Source: JAXMEQ01 sp046348225
GTDB lineage: Bacteria > Pseudomonadota > Gammaproteobacteria > Burkholderiales > Burkholderiaceae_C
Direction: 5' to 3'
Assembly (NCBI GenBank): GCA_046348225.1
Contig: JAXMEQ010000005.1
Coordinates: 248,001 to 312,000 of the forward strand
DNA: 64,000 bases
Shown: piece by piece, positions 9,718 through 18,250 of the stretch
How positions within the stretch are numbered: position 1 is the stretch's first letter
Layout: each line of letters starts with the position of its first letter
The notes under the pieces: model-generated
What the model was told of the DNA's origin: nothing
Database searches by the model: none
What the model saw: only the letters and a program-made list of their open reading frames with translations
Program-made: the position numbers and the translations under genes

Positions 9718-10565
9718 TGGATGCGGTCCGCCAGCAACTCCCACACCGGGGTGAGCTCGCCCGGCAGGTAGGGCAGCTTGCCCAGGTCGGTGTGGCTTTC
9801 GTCGGGGCTGTGGAAGTCGCTGCCGCGCGAGGCCGCAAGACCGAATTCGCGCGCGGTCCCGGCGTACTGCAGGGCCTCTGCGGCCGTGTGGCTGCCGGTC
9901 ACCACCTCCACGGCGCGCCCGCCGTGGGCCTTGAATTCGGTGAACAGCGCGTACTCTTCATTGGCCGTGAAGCGGTAGCGCGCCGGATGGGCGATCACGG
10001 CCATGCCGCCCGCCTGCGAGATCCACTGCACCGCGTTGGCAAGCGACGCCCAGCGGTGGGGTACATAGCCCGGCTTGCCTTCGGTCAGGTATTTGCGGAA
10101 GACCTCGGACGTGTCCTTGCAGACGCCGGTTTCCACGAGAAAGCGGGCGAAATGGGTGCGTGAAATCAGCTCAGGGTTGCCCACATACTTGAGTGCGCCC
10201 TGGTACGCATCCTTGATGCCCACTTTGGCCAGTTGGTCCGACATTTCCATCGCGCGTGCGCCACGGCCGCCACGGGTGGTGCCCAGGCCCTCGCGCATGG
10301 CGGGGTTGTCGGGGTCAAAGCCCAGGCCCACGATGTGCACCGTTTCGCCGGCAAAGGTGACGGAGATTTCGGTCCCCGTCAGGTAGCGGATGCCATGGGC
10401 CCGGGCGGCGGCCGCGGCCCGCTGCTGGCCGCCGATTTCGTCGTGGTCGGTCAGGGCCCACAACTCCACCCCGTTGGCGGCCGCGCGAGCAGCCAGTTCC
10501 TCCGGCGTCAGGGTGCCGTCGGAGACGACGGAGTGGCAGTGCAGGTCGGCATTGAGGATGGACAC
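9714..10565 (-). CDS. PHP-domain phosphoesterase (YciV/RNase AM-like)
   Basis: A 283-residue protein from a GTG start. The metal-binding PHP motifs are D-L-H-C-H-S (7-12), S-D-G-T-L-T-P, and T-D-H-D (about 39-42), with later ligands H-P-A-R and G-S-D-F-H. This layout matches the YciV family, whose characterised members are 5'-3' exonucleases on short RNAs or 3',5'-nucleoside bisphosphate phosphatases. Exact activity is inferred from family only. It is the first gene of the minus-strand run to trpS and divergent from the GST gene, with an 87-base shared upstream region. Confidence 0.92.
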   Translation of the reverse strand: MSILNADLHCHSVVSDGTLTPEELAARAAANGVELWALTDHDEIGGQQRAAAAARAHGIRYLTGTEISVTFAGETVHIVGLGFDPDNPAMREGLGTTRGGRGARAMEMSDQLAKVGIKDAYQGALKYVGNPELISRTHFARFLVETGVCKDTSEVFRKYLTEGKPGYVPHRWASLANAVQWISQAGGMAVIAHPARYRFTANEEYALFTEFKAHGGRAVEVVTGSHTAAEALQYAGTAREFGLAASRGSDFHSPDESHTDLGKLPYLPGELTPVWELLADRIQ

Positions 10566-10652
10566 AGCCGGATTTTAGGCGCTAAGCCCCCGCCAGCCCT
10601 GTCAGCAGGCCAATGCCCTTACCATCTGGGCCCTGCATTCGAAAGGCTTCAG

Positions 10653-11324
10653 ATGATCGTTGTGCACCACCTGAACAATTCGCGCTCGCAGCGCGTGCTG
10701 TGGCTGCTGGAAGAGCTGGGCTTGCCCTACGAAATCCGGCGCTACGAACGCGACCGCCAGAGCATGCTGGCACCGCCTGAACTGCGTCAGGTGCATCCGC
10801 TGGGCAAGTCGCCCGTCATCACCGACGGTGGGTTCACATTGGCCGAGTCGGGCGCGATTGTGGAATACCTGATCGAACAGCATGGCGCAGGCCGGTTGAT
10901 CCCGGCGGCTGGCACGCCCGAGCGCCAGCGCTACCGTTACTGGCTGCACTATGCCGAGGGCTCTGCCATGCCGCCGTTGCTGCTCAAGCTGGTGTTTGAC
11001 CAGATCGAGAAGGCCCGCATGCCGTGGATTGCCCGGCCCATTGCCAAGGCCATTTCGGCCAAGACCAAAAGCGCCTTCATCCTGCCCAGCATCCGGCAGC
11101 ACCTGGACTACATGGAGGCCGAGCTGGCCGCCCGCGACTGGTTCGCGGGGGATGAATTCAGCGGGGCCGACATCCAGATGAGCTTCCCGCTGGAGGCCGC
11201 CGCCGCACGCGGGGGGCTCAACGCAAGCCGGCCCCGGCTGATGGATTTCCTTGAGCGCATCCATGCGCGCCCGGCCTACCAGCGTGCGCTGGAAAAAGGC
11301 GGCCCGTTCACGGTGGCGGGCTGA
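10653..11324 (+). CDS. Glutathione S-transferase family protein
   Basis: About 223 residues. The N-terminal thioredoxin-like domain has N-N-S-R-S-Q-R-V-L-W-L-L-E-E-L, V-H-P-L-G-K-S-P-V-I and E-S-G-A-I-V-E-Y-L, the glutathione site. An all-helical C-terminal domain contains A-D-I-Q-M-S-F-P-L-E. ATG 10653 is chosen because it opens directly into the first beta strand. The family conjugates or reduces with glutathione; substrate unknown. It is followed 6 bases later by a small membrane protein, probably cotranscribed. Confidence 0.94.
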   Translation: MIVVHHLNNSRSQRVLWLLEELGLPYEIRRYERDRQSMLAPPELRQVHPLGKSPVITDGGFTLAESGAIVEYLIEQHGAGRLIPAAGTPERQRYRYWLHYAEGSAMPPLLLKLVFDQIEKARMPWIARPIAKAISAKTKSAFILPSIRQHLDYMEAELAARDWFAGDEFSGADIQMSFPLEAAAARGGLNASRPRLMDFLERIHARPAYQRALEKGGPFTVAG

Positions 11325-11330
11325 GCCGCC

Positions 11331-11564
11331 ATGAAACTGTCCCGCCTGTACCAGCCACGCAACCCGATTTTCTGGCTTGCGCTGGCGCTCAATGCGTTGT
11401 CGATGGCGCTGGGCTGGCTGGTGCAAAACCGGCCGCTGAACACGCTCGGGCTGGTCGTCGTGCTGGTGTTTGGCCTGGGCAACGCCATCGTTGGCATGTG
11501 GCTGGCCTGGCAGCTGGTGCGCGACCCGCCGCCCGGTAGCCCGCCCCCTGCGCCACCTCAGTGA
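11331..11564 (+). CDS. Small two-helix membrane protein of unknown function
   Basis: A 77-residue protein with two hydrophobic segments (about 13-31 and 37-62) and a proline-rich tail ending P-P-A-P-P-Q. No family is recognised. It starts 6 bases after the GST stop, so it is probably cotranscribed. Its stop overlaps the end of the convergent pcp gene by 7 bases. The reading frame is supported by position and a sensible membrane topology rather than by homology. Confidence 0.7.
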   Translation: MKLSRLYQPRNPIFWLALALNALSMALGWLVQNRPLNTLGLVVVLVFGLGNAIVGMWLAWQLVRDPPPGSPPPAPPQ

Positions 11565-12205
11565 AGCGCGCCCGCGCTGCGCGCCAGATCGACCGGTGTG
11601 GTCAGCGCGCACTGCAACGCCTGTGCCGTGCCACGCACCAGGTCGTCCAGCGCCATGGCCGGTGTTCCTTGTTGCGGCAGCCACGGCACGTGGATGAAGC
11701 CGCCGCGCACGCCCGCCAGCGCCGGCTGGGTGGCCAGCGCGTGCATGAGGCCGTAGAAAACATGGTTGCAGACAAAGGTGCCAGCGGTCTGTGACACCTC
11801 GGCCGCGATGCCGGCGTTTTGCAGCGCGGCCAGCATCGCCTTGATGGGCAGGCGGGTGAAGTAAGCCGCCGGGCCGTCGGCCCGCACCGGCGTGTCGATC
11901 GGCCGCGCGCCGGTGTTGTCGGCAATGCGCGCGTCCTGGAGGTTGATGGCCACGCGTTCCAGCGACAGCGCGGCGCGCCCGCCGGCCTGGCCGAGGCAGA
12001 CCACCAACGCCGGCTGGTGCTGGCGCAGCAGGGCCGCCAGCACCTCCAGCGACCGGCCAAACTCCGTGGGCAGCTGGCCTGCCACGACCCGGTGCCCGGC
12101 CAGCTGCCGGCCATGCAGGGCCTGCGCGATCAGCCAGCTCGGGTTGAGCGTGTCGCCACCGAAGGCGTCAAAGCCGGTGACCAGCGCGACGGGTTGCGAC
12201 AACAT
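11558..12205 (-). CDS. pcp: Pyrrolidone-carboxylate peptidase (pyroglutamyl peptidase I)
   Basis: Cysteine peptidase of family C15 that removes N-terminal pyroglutamate; cytoplasmic. V-T-G-F-D-A-F-G-G opens the fold, Glu sits in E-R-V-A-I-N-L, the catalytic Cys in G-T-F-V-C-N-H-V-F-Y-G, and the catalytic His in G-F-I-H-V-P. The start is set at ATG 12205, giving 215 residues as in E. coli Pcp; an ATG at 12229 would add eight residues. It is divergent from the YpfJ-like gene. Confidence 0.94.
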   Translation of the reverse strand: MLSQPVALVTGFDAFGGDTLNPSWLIAQALHGRQLAGHRVVAGQLPTEFGRSLEVLAALLRQHQPALVVCLGQAGGRAALSLERVAINLQDARIADNTGARPIDTPVRADGPAAYFTRLPIKAMLAALQNAGIAAEVSQTAGTFVCNHVFYGLMHALATQPALAGVRGGFIHVPWLPQQGTPAMALDDLVRGTAQALQCALTTPVDLARSAGALH

Positions 12206-12268
12206 GCCGGTGTTCAAGGGGGCTACCATGAAGGCACTTTAGCGCAGCCCGCTGGCAGGAGACCAAGC

Positions 12269-13144
12269 ATGAAATGGGAAGGCAACCGCGAATCCGACAA
12301 CGTGGAGGACCGCCGTGGCGGTGGGGGTGGGGGTGGCGGCTTGCTGGGCGGGCGCAGTGTCGGCATCGGCACCATCGTCGTTGCGCTGGTGGGCGGCTGG
12401 ATTTTTGGCATCAACCCGTTGACCATTCTGGGCCTGCTCAGTGGCGAGGGGGCACCCACGGCGCAGGTCCAGCCGGCGCCGGCCCAGCGCCCGCCAGCGG
12501 ACGACCGCATGGCGAAGTTTGTGGCCACTGTACTGGCGGATACGGAAGACGTCTGGAAGCAGCAGTTCAGCCAGGGGGGTGCCACCTACCGCGAGCCCCG
12601 GCTGGTGCTGTTTCGTGGCGCCACCCAAACCGCCTGTGGGCAAGGGCAGGCGGCCATGGGGCCGTTTTATTGCCCCGGCGACCAGAAGGTGTACATCGAT
12701 CTGGGCTTCTATGAAACCCTGAAAACCCGTCTGGGCGCACCCGGCGACTTCGCCCAGGCCTACGTCATTGCGCACGAGGTCGGCCACCACGTGCAGAACC
12801 TCATGGGCATCAGCGGCAAGATGGACGACATGCGCGCGCGCCTGAGCGCGGCGCAGTACAACGCGCTAAGCGTGCGGCTGGAGTTGCAGGCCGACTGCTT
12901 TGCCGGCGTCTGGGCCCACCACGCCCAGAATGCCCGGCAGATCCTGGAGCAGGGGGATGTGGAAGAAGCCATGAACGCGGCCGCGAAGATTGGCGACGAC
13001 GCCCTGCAACGCGGCAGCGGCGGCGCCGTGGTGCCGGAGAGCTTTACCCACGGCACCAGCGCCCAGCGCCAGCGCTGGTTTGCCACCGGGCTCAAAACCG
13101 GCTCGGTCAAGGCCTGCGACACGTTCTCGGCTCGTACCATATAG
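12269..13144 (+). CDS. YpfJ-family neutral zinc metallopeptidase
   Basis: A 291-residue putative membrane-anchored zinc peptidase. The N-terminus M-K-W-E-G-N-R-E-S-D-N is typical, followed by a run of eight glycines and one membrane helix (about 32-52). The periplasmic domain has H-E-V-G-H-H around residue 169 (HExxH) and L-E-L-Q-A-D-C-F-A-G-V-W-A carrying the downstream ligand. ATG 12269 is preceded by AGGAG at 12257-12261. Family members are poorly characterised and the substrate is unknown. Confidence 0.92.
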   Translation: MKWEGNRESDNVEDRRGGGGGGGGLLGGRSVGIGTIVVALVGGWIFGINPLTILGLLSGEGAPTAQVQPAPAQRPPADDRMAKFVATVLADTEDVWKQQFSQGGATYREPRLVLFRGATQTACGQGQAAMGPFYCPGDQKVYIDLGFYETLKTRLGAPGDFAQAYVIAHEVGHHVQNLMGISGKMDDMRARLSAAQYNALSVRLELQADCFAGVWAHHAQNARQILEQGDVEEAMNAAAKIGDDALQRGSGGAVVPESFTHGTSAQRQRWFATGLKTGSVKACDTFSARTI

Positions 13145-13199
13145 TGAAATTCTGCAGACCCGACAGGTGCGGGGGCCCGGTGCGACAATAGAGGGCTAA

Positions 13200-14660
13200 A
13201 TGACCTCTGCTTTCTCCAACTTATCGCTGGCCGAGCCGCTGGCGCGCGCCGTGGCCGAAATGGGCTACGAGTCCATGACCCCCATCCAGGCCCAGGCCAT
13301 TCCGGTGGTGTTGACCGGCAAGGATGTGATGGGCGCCGCCCAGACCGGCACCGGCAAGACGGCCGCGTTTTCGCTGCCGCTGCTGCAGCGCCTGCTCAAG
13401 CACGAAAACGCCTCCACCTCGCCGGCCCGCCACCCGGTGCGTGCGCTGGTGCTGCTGCCCACGCGCGAACTGGCCGACCAGGTGGCCCAGCAGGTCAAGC
13501 TGTACGCCAAGTACACCCACTTGCGCAGCGCCGTGGTGTTTGGCGGCATGGACATGAAGCCGCAGACGCTGGAGCTGAAAAAGGGCGTGGAAGTGCTGGT
13601 GGCCACGCCCGGCCGGCTGCTGGACCACATTGAAGCCAAGAATGCCGTGCTCAACCAGGTCGAGTATGTGGTGCTGGACGAAGCCGACCGCATGCTGGAC
13701 ATTGGCTTCCTGCCCGACCTGCAGCGCATCCTGAGCTACCTGCCGAAGGAGCGTACGACGCTGTTGTTCAGTGCCACCTTCTCGCCCGAGATCAAGCGCC
13801 TGGCCAACAGCTACCTCAAGGACCCGGTCACCATCGAGGTCGCGCGGCCCAACGAGACGGCGTCCACGGTGGAGCAGCATTTCTACAGCGTGATCGACGA
13901 CGACAAGCGCCGCGCGCTGAAGCAGATCGTGCGCCAGCGCGGCATCACGCAGGCCTTTGTGTTCGTCAACAGCAAGCTGGGCTGTGCCCGGCTGGCCCGC
14001 TCGCTGGAGCGCGAGGGCCTCAAGACCACCGCGCTGCATGGCGACAAGAGCCAGGACGAGCGGCTCAAGGCGCTGGCTGCCTTCAAGTCGGGCGAGGTGG
14101 ATCTGCTGGTTGCCACCGATGTGGCGGCCCGCGGACTGGACATCAAGGACGTGCCGGCGGTGTTCAACTTCGACGTGCCGTTCAACGCGGAAGACTATGT
14201 CCACCGCATCGGCCGCACCGGCCGTGCGGGCGCCTCCGGCCTGGCCGTCACCTTTGTTTCTGCCAGCGATGGCCGGCTGGTGGCTGACCTGGAAAAGCTG
14301 CTGAAGAAAAAGATCGACCTGGAAGCGGTGGAGTTCGAGGAAGACCGTCCACGCGGCCGCATCAACGACGGCCGCCGCCACTGGCGTGAAGAGGGCGAAG
14401 TTGGTGACCCGCGCGACGCGCTGGACGTCACGGCCCGCAGCCCGCGGGCTCCGCGCCCGGAGCGGCCCGAGCGCTCCTACAGCCGGCCTGCCCCGGCACC
14501 GCGGGATCCGTTCTTTGACCAGCCCTATGAAGCGCCGAAAGCTGACGCGCCGCCGGCCTGGGAGTCCACCGCCAAGCCGGCGGGGAACCGCATCTCGGCC
14601 AACATCAAGCCCAAGCGGAAGGTGGCGGCCCTGTTCAAGGCCGAGCCCAGCACCTCCTGA
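13200..14660 (+). CDS. rhlE: DEAD-box ATP-dependent RNA helicase, RhlE type
   Basis: A 486-residue superfamily 2 helicase. Q motif P-I-Q-A-Q-A-I-P, Walker A A-Q-T-G-T-G-K-T (about 46-53), P-T-R-E-L-A, T-P-G-R-L-L-D, D-E-A-D (about 160-163), S-A-T and H-R-I-G-R-T-G-R (about 335) are all present. A basic/proline-rich tail (about 385-486) replaces any structured C-terminal domain and ends with an R-I-S-A-N-I-K-P-K-R-K segment. The family unwinds RNA duplexes in ribosome assembly and cold adaptation. RhlE rather than RhlB/DbpA is inferred from motif spacing and tail. Confidence 0.95.
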   Translation: MTSAFSNLSLAEPLARAVAEMGYESMTPIQAQAIPVVLTGKDVMGAAQTGTGKTAAFSLPLLQRLLKHENASTSPARHPVRALVLLPTRELADQVAQQVKLYAKYTHLRSAVVFGGMDMKPQTLELKKGVEVLVATPGRLLDHIEAKNAVLNQVEYVVLDEADRMLDIGFLPDLQRILSYLPKERTTLLFSATFSPEIKRLANSYLKDPVTIEVARPNETASTVEQHFYSVIDDDKRRALKQIVRQRGITQAFVFVNSKLGCARLARSLEREGLKTTALHGDKSQDERLKALAAFKSGEVDLLVATDVAARGLDIKDVPAVFNFDVPFNAEDYVHRIGRTGRAGASGLAVTFVSASDGRLVADLEKLLKKKIDLEAVEFEEDRPRGRINDGRRHWREEGEVGDPRDALDVTARSPRAPRPERPERSYSRPAPAPRDPFFDQPYEAPKADAPPAWESTAKPAGNRISANIKPKRKVAALFKAEPSTS

Positions 14661-14676
14661 GCGCACCCTTCAAAGC

Positions 14677-14730
14677 TTTTTGGCCTGTAGCCCTCGCCAA
14701 TGCTGCGTGAGGCGCTATCAAAAGCATAGC
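14677..14730 (+). repeat. Dispersed repeat, copy B (intergenic, full form)
   Basis: Core CTGCGTGAGGCGCTATC at 14703, then AAAAG and CATAGC, with a left arm that starts with a T run and TGGCCTGTAGCCC. The imperfect inverted repeat GCTATC...GATAGC-like at the right end (GCTAT/ATAGC) is characteristic. This is the only copy wholly outside genes. It sits between the convergent ends of rhlE and apaH. Confidence 0.8.
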
Positions 14731-14742
14731 AATCCAGAAGCA

Positions 14743-15573
14743 TCATTCACCCGGTTTCTGGGCTTGCTCGCAGGCTTCCTGGATCAGTTCGCGCTGCCCG
14801 TCGGCGCCCAGACGCACCGCGCTCAGGCAGCCGCCCCAGACGCAGCCCGTGTCCAGCGACAGCAGGTTGGGACGCAACAGCAGGCCGAGCGTGGACCAGT
14901 GGCCAAACGCCACCGTGTGGTCCGCCGTGCGGCGGCCCGGCACATCAAACCAGGGCACATGACCCGGCGGCTGGCTGGCCAGGCCACCGCTGGTTTTGAG
15001 GTCCATCGCGCCGTCGGGTGTGCAAAACCGCAGGCGCGTGAGCGCGTTGACGATCACGCGCAGCCGGTCCGCCCCGGCAAGGGTGTCGTCCCAGCGGTCT
15101 GGCTGGTTGCCGTACATCTGCGCCAGAAAGGCGCCAGGCTGCGGCCCGCGCAGCACGGCCTCCACCTCGGCGGCGAGCGCCAGGGTCTGCGCCACGGTCC
15201 ACGACGGCAGCACGCCGGCGTGCACCATCAGCACGCCATGGGCCTGCAGCGCCAGCCGCTGGTGGCGCAGCCAGTGGAGCAGGGCCTCGCGGTCGGGCGC
15301 CAGCAGCACGCTGTCGAGCGTGTCGTTGCGGTGCGGCGCCCGCACGCCGTGGGCCACTGCCAGCAGGCTCAGGTCGTGGTTGCCCAGCAGGCATCGGGCC
15401 GCATCGCCCAGCGCCATCAGGCGGCGCAACACGGCAGCCGAGTCAGGCCCGCGGTTGACCAGGTCGCCGAGCAGGTATAGCGTGTCGCGGCTGGGGGAAA
15501 AATCCAGCTGCGCCAGCAGGCGGCCGAGCGCGGCGTCGCAGCCCTGCACATCGCCAATCAAGTAAAGTGCCAT
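14743..15573 (-). CDS. apaH: Symmetrical bis(5'-nucleosyl)-tetraphosphatase
   Basis: Hydrolyses Ap4A to two ADP; a cytoplasmic metallophosphoesterase of 276 residues. The start is the ATG at 15573 giving M-A-L-Y-L-I-G-D-V-Q-G-C. Metal motifs are G-D-V-Q-G (about 7-11), G-D-L-V-N-R-G-P-D-S (about 35) and G-N-H-D (about 65), with the later H-A-G-V-L-P. It is divergent from the CBS membrane protein gene with only 24 bases between start codons, and convergent with rhlE, separated by repeat copy B. Confidence 0.96.
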   Translation of the reverse strand: MALYLIGDVQGCDAALGRLLAQLDFSPSRDTLYLLGDLVNRGPDSAAVLRRLMALGDAARCLLGNHDLSLLAVAHGVRAPHRNDTLDSVLLAPDREALLHWLRHQRLALQAHGVLMVHAGVLPSWTVAQTLALAAEVEAVLRGPQPGAFLAQMYGNQPDRWDDTLAGADRLRVIVNALTRLRFCTPDGAMDLKTSGGLASQPPGHVPWFDVPGRRTADHTVAFGHWSTLGLLLRPNLLSLDTGCVWGGCLSAVRLGADGQRELIQEACEQAQKPGE

Positions 15574-15597
15574 GGTGTCGATTCTCCCCCCTGATTC

Positions 15598-16890
15598 ATG
15601 GATTTCCTGCTGATCGCGCTGCTCACGCTGCTCAACGGCGTGTTCGCGATGTCGGAGCTGGCGCTGGCGTCCAGCCGCAAGGCCCGCCTGACCGCCATGG
15701 CCGAGGCCGGTGACAAGGGCGCCGCAGCGTCGCTGGCGCTGCTGGACAACCCGACCCAGTTCCTGTCGTCGGTGCAGGTGGGCATCACCTCCATCGGCAT
15801 GCTCAACGGCATCATCGGCGAGGCGGCCTTCAGCAGCGACCTGGCGCTCTGGCTCATGACGCTGGGCATGCCCGAGCGGCCCGCCGAAATCACGGCCACC
15901 GCGCTGGTGGTGACCATCATCACCTTCATCACCATCGTGTTTGGCGAACTGGTGCCCAAGCGCATCGGCCAGCTCTACCCCGAAACCGTGGCCCGGCTGG
16001 TGGCGCGGCCCATGACCTGGGTGGCCACCGGCGCCAAGCCGTTCGTGCGGCTGCTGTCGGTCAGCACCCAGGGCGTGCTCAAGCTGCTGCGCATCGACAA
16101 CTCGGCGGGCCGTTCGGTCACGGAAGAGGAAATCGTGGCCAGCCTGGAAGAGGGCGTGGATGCGGGCGTGATCGAGCACCATGAACGCCAGATGGTGCAG
16201 AACGTGTTTCACCTGGACGACCGGCCGCTCACGTCGCTGATGCTGCCGCGCTCGGACGTGCAGTGGCTGGATGCCGGCCTCACCGTCGCCGAGTGCCTGC
16301 AGCAGGCCGGCCGCCTGGGCGCGCACTCCTGGTACCCGGTGTGCCGCGGCTCGCTGGACGACGTGGTGGGGGTGGTCAGTGTGGCCCGGCTGCTGGAGCT
16401 GGGCCCCGCGCATGAAGGCACGGTGGAGCCTCATGCGCAGCCCGCGCTGTTTGTGCCGGAGACGCTGACGGGCATGGAGCTGCTGGAGCAGTTCCGCGCC
16501 AAGTCGGGCCGCATGGTGTTTGTGGTGGACGAATACGGCGTGGTGCAGGGCCTGCTGACGCCGCACGACCTGCTGGAGGCCATCACGGGCGAGCTGCAGC
16601 CCGGTGCCCAGGCCGATGCCTGGGCCACCCGGCGTGAAGATGGCTCCTGGCTGCTGGACGGCCTGATGCCCGTGGCCGAGCTGCGCGCCCGCCTCGCCAT
16701 CCGCGAGCTGCCGGACGAAGACCGTGGCCGCTACAACACGGTGGCCGGGCTGCTGATGGCCGTGTCGGGCCGTTTGCCGGCGACCGGGGAACGCATTGAA
16801 TGCGCGGGCTGGATCTTCGAGGTGGTGGACCTCGACGGCAAGCGCATCGACAAGGTACTGGCGGCGCCGGTGGCGCCGCCGGCTGAATGA
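15598..16890 (+). CDS. DUF21/CBS-domain membrane protein (hemolysin C/CorC-CNNM family)
   Basis: A 430-residue protein. The DUF21 membrane domain (about 1-185) includes S-E-L-A-L-A-S-S-R-K near residue 19 and F-G-E-L-V-P-K-R near 115. A CBS pair (about 200-335) follows, with F-V-V-D-E-Y-G-V-V-Q-G-L-L-T, then a C-terminal CorC/HlyC-type domain with L-P-D-E-D-R-G-R-Y-N-T-V-A-G. Characterised relatives act in Mg2+/Co2+ efflux or resistance; the hemolysin name is historical. The SapC-like gene starts 19 bases downstream. Confidence 0.94.
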   Translation: MDFLLIALLTLLNGVFAMSELALASSRKARLTAMAEAGDKGAAASLALLDNPTQFLSSVQVGITSIGMLNGIIGEAAFSSDLALWLMTLGMPERPAEITATALVVTIITFITIVFGELVPKRIGQLYPETVARLVARPMTWVATGAKPFVRLLSVSTQGVLKLLRIDNSAGRSVTEEEIVASLEEGVDAGVIEHHERQMVQNVFHLDDRPLTSLMLPRSDVQWLDAGLTVAECLQQAGRLGAHSWYPVCRGSLDDVVGVVSVARLLELGPAHEGTVEPHAQPALFVPETLTGMELLEQFRAKSGRMVFVVDEYGVVQGLLTPHDLLEAITGELQPGAQADAWATRREDGSWLLDGLMPVAELRARLAIRELPDEDRGRYNTVAGLLMAVSGRLPATGERIECAGWIFEVVDLDGKRIDKVLAAPVAPPAE

Positions 16891-16909
16891 CACCAGGAAC
16901 TGGGGCGCC

Positions 16910-17659
16910 ATGTCTGACGCGATCTACTACGAAAAGCCGGTGTTGCTGCACCGGGACACCCACCGCCAGCGCAAGGTGGCGCCAAGCCAGAGTTTTGCGT
17001 TCGCGCGCAAGGCCAACTCGCTGTTCCTGGCGGGTGCCGAATTTGGCGAAGCGGCGCGTGAATACCCGATCGTCTTCACGCGCGCCGGGGGCAAGGTGGT
17101 GCCGGTGGCCATGCTGGGCCTGCGTGCCCGCGAAAACCTTTACGTGGACGACAGCGGCCACTGGCAGGCCGCCTACATCCCGGCCTTTGTGCGCCGCTAC
17201 CCGTTCGTGCTGTCGGAGCTGCCTGGCCAGCAGCTGGGTGTGTGCATCGACGAAGCCTACCCCGGGTTGAATGACCGCGAGGGGGAGCCGCTGTTCGATG
17301 CAGCGGGCAACAACACGCCTTTCCTGCAGAACGCGCTGGACTTCCTCAACCGGTACCAGCAGGAATATGTGCGCACCGATGTTTTCTGCCAGCGCCTGAC
17401 CGAAATGGGCCTTCTGATGGAAATGAACGCCAGGGCTGATCTCACCGATGGCCGCAGTTTCACCGTCAATGGCCTGATGATCGTCGACGAGAAGAAGCTG
17501 CTCGCGCTGCCCGACGCGTGGGCGCTGCAACTGTTTCGCTCGGGGGAACTGCACTGGGTGTCCATGCACCTGGCCAGCCTGTCGAACATGCAACGCTTGG
17601 TGGACCGGCTGGCGGAACGCAAGGCGCGCATGGAGCCGGCGCCGCGGCCGCCGGCGTGA
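16910..17659 (+). CDS. SapC-family protein
   Basis: A 249-residue protein matching the SapC family: K-P-V-L-L-H-R-D-T-H-R near the start, F-L-A-G-A-E-F-G-E-A, E-Y-P-I-V-F, Y-I-P-A-F-V-R-R-Y-P-F-V near 85, and a C-terminal S-M-H-L-A-S-L-S-N-M. ATG 16910 is 19 bases after the preceding stop. There is no signal peptide or membrane helix. The family is named after a Campylobacter S-layer-locus protein, but no S-layer gene is nearby and the function is unknown. Confidence 0.88.
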   Translation: MSDAIYYEKPVLLHRDTHRQRKVAPSQSFAFARKANSLFLAGAEFGEAAREYPIVFTRAGGKVVPVAMLGLRARENLYVDDSGHWQAAYIPAFVRRYPFVLSELPGQQLGVCIDEAYPGLNDREGEPLFDAAGNNTPFLQNALDFLNRYQQEYVRTDVFCQRLTEMGLLMEMNARADLTDGRSFTVNGLMIVDEKKLLALPDAWALQLFRSGELHWVSMHLASLSNMQRLVDRLAERKARMEPAPRPPA

Positions 17660-17670
17660 GTGCTGCGCGT

Positions 17671-18012
17671 TCAGGAGCCCGAGTCGGGAAAGATCGACGC
17701 GTCGATCACTTCCACGGCTTCGTCGTCGACCATCCGCTGGATCAGCGCATCCGCCTCGGCCAGCGTGAGGCCGGAGCTTGCCACGAACCAGCGGCGGTTG
17801 ACCGGGCGGCTGCTCATCACCGACAGCGTGCGGTAAACATCGGCTGTTCGCAGTGCGCTGGGCAGGTCGGGCCACTGGCGCAGGCGATAGATCAGGTGGT
17901 CGGCCGCGCCCTTGTCATGGCCGGCCTGCGTCATCGGCAGCACCCGCAGCTCCGCAAACGACGAGGTCGTTTTCTGGAGCCACTGGGACAGGCTGTCGTA
18001 GACGCTGGGCAT
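17671..18012 (-). CDS. Hypothetical protein
   Basis: A 113-residue cytoplasmic-looking protein with no recognised family. It opens M-P-S-V-Y-D-S-L-S-Q-W-L, has a central A-A-D-H-L-I-Y-R-L-R-Q-W-P-D-L segment that suggests a winged or helical fold, then N-R-R-W-F-V and an acidic end with V-D-D-E-A-V-E-V-I-D. It is convergent with the SapC gene (11-base gap) and has an independent upstream region before the tRNA-Thr terminator. Coding potential is supported by codon pattern and absence of a competing gene. Confidence 0.7.
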   Translation of the reverse strand: MPSVYDSLSQWLQKTTSSFAELRVLPMTQAGHDKGAADHLIYRLRQWPDLPSALRTADVYRTLSVMSSRPVNRRWFVASSGLTLAEADALIQRMVDDEAVEVIDASIFPDSGS

Positions 18013-18123
18013 GATGCTGCCAGTGTCAGGCCTTGCGGGTCGGACCGGTTAAGTATTCGCAGCGACGGCCCTAAGCCGATTGCCTAACCCGAAAGAAGTG
18101 GCAGTGCTGTTGCTTTGCCCATG

Positions 18124-18156
18124 AAAAAGGCCCTGACGCATGCGCGACAGGGCCTT
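18124..18156 (-). terminator. Rho-independent terminator of the prfB-fbp-tRNA-Thr unit
   Basis: Read on the minus strand, AAGGCCCTG pairs with CAGGGCCTT around a 12-base loop and is followed by a short U run. It lies just beyond tRNA-Thr. Confidence 0.85.
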
Positions 18157-18162
18157 CTTGTC

Positions 18163-18238
18163 TGGTGCCGGAGAGATGAATCGAACACCCGACCTTCTCA
18201 TTACGAATGAGCTGCTCTACCGACTGAGCTACACCGGC
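18163..18238 (-). tRNA. tRNA-Thr(CGT)
   Basis: A 76-base tRNA including encoded CCA. The anticodon loop TTCGTAA gives CGT (reads ACG). The acceptor stem is GCCGGTG against CTCCGGC, with a T-T mismatch at the sixth pair. D and T arms are otherwise standard. It starts 12 bases after the fbp stop and is followed by a strong terminator, so it is probably processed from the fbp transcript. Confidence 0.96.
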
Positions 18239-18250
18239 GTAAGCCCAAGA

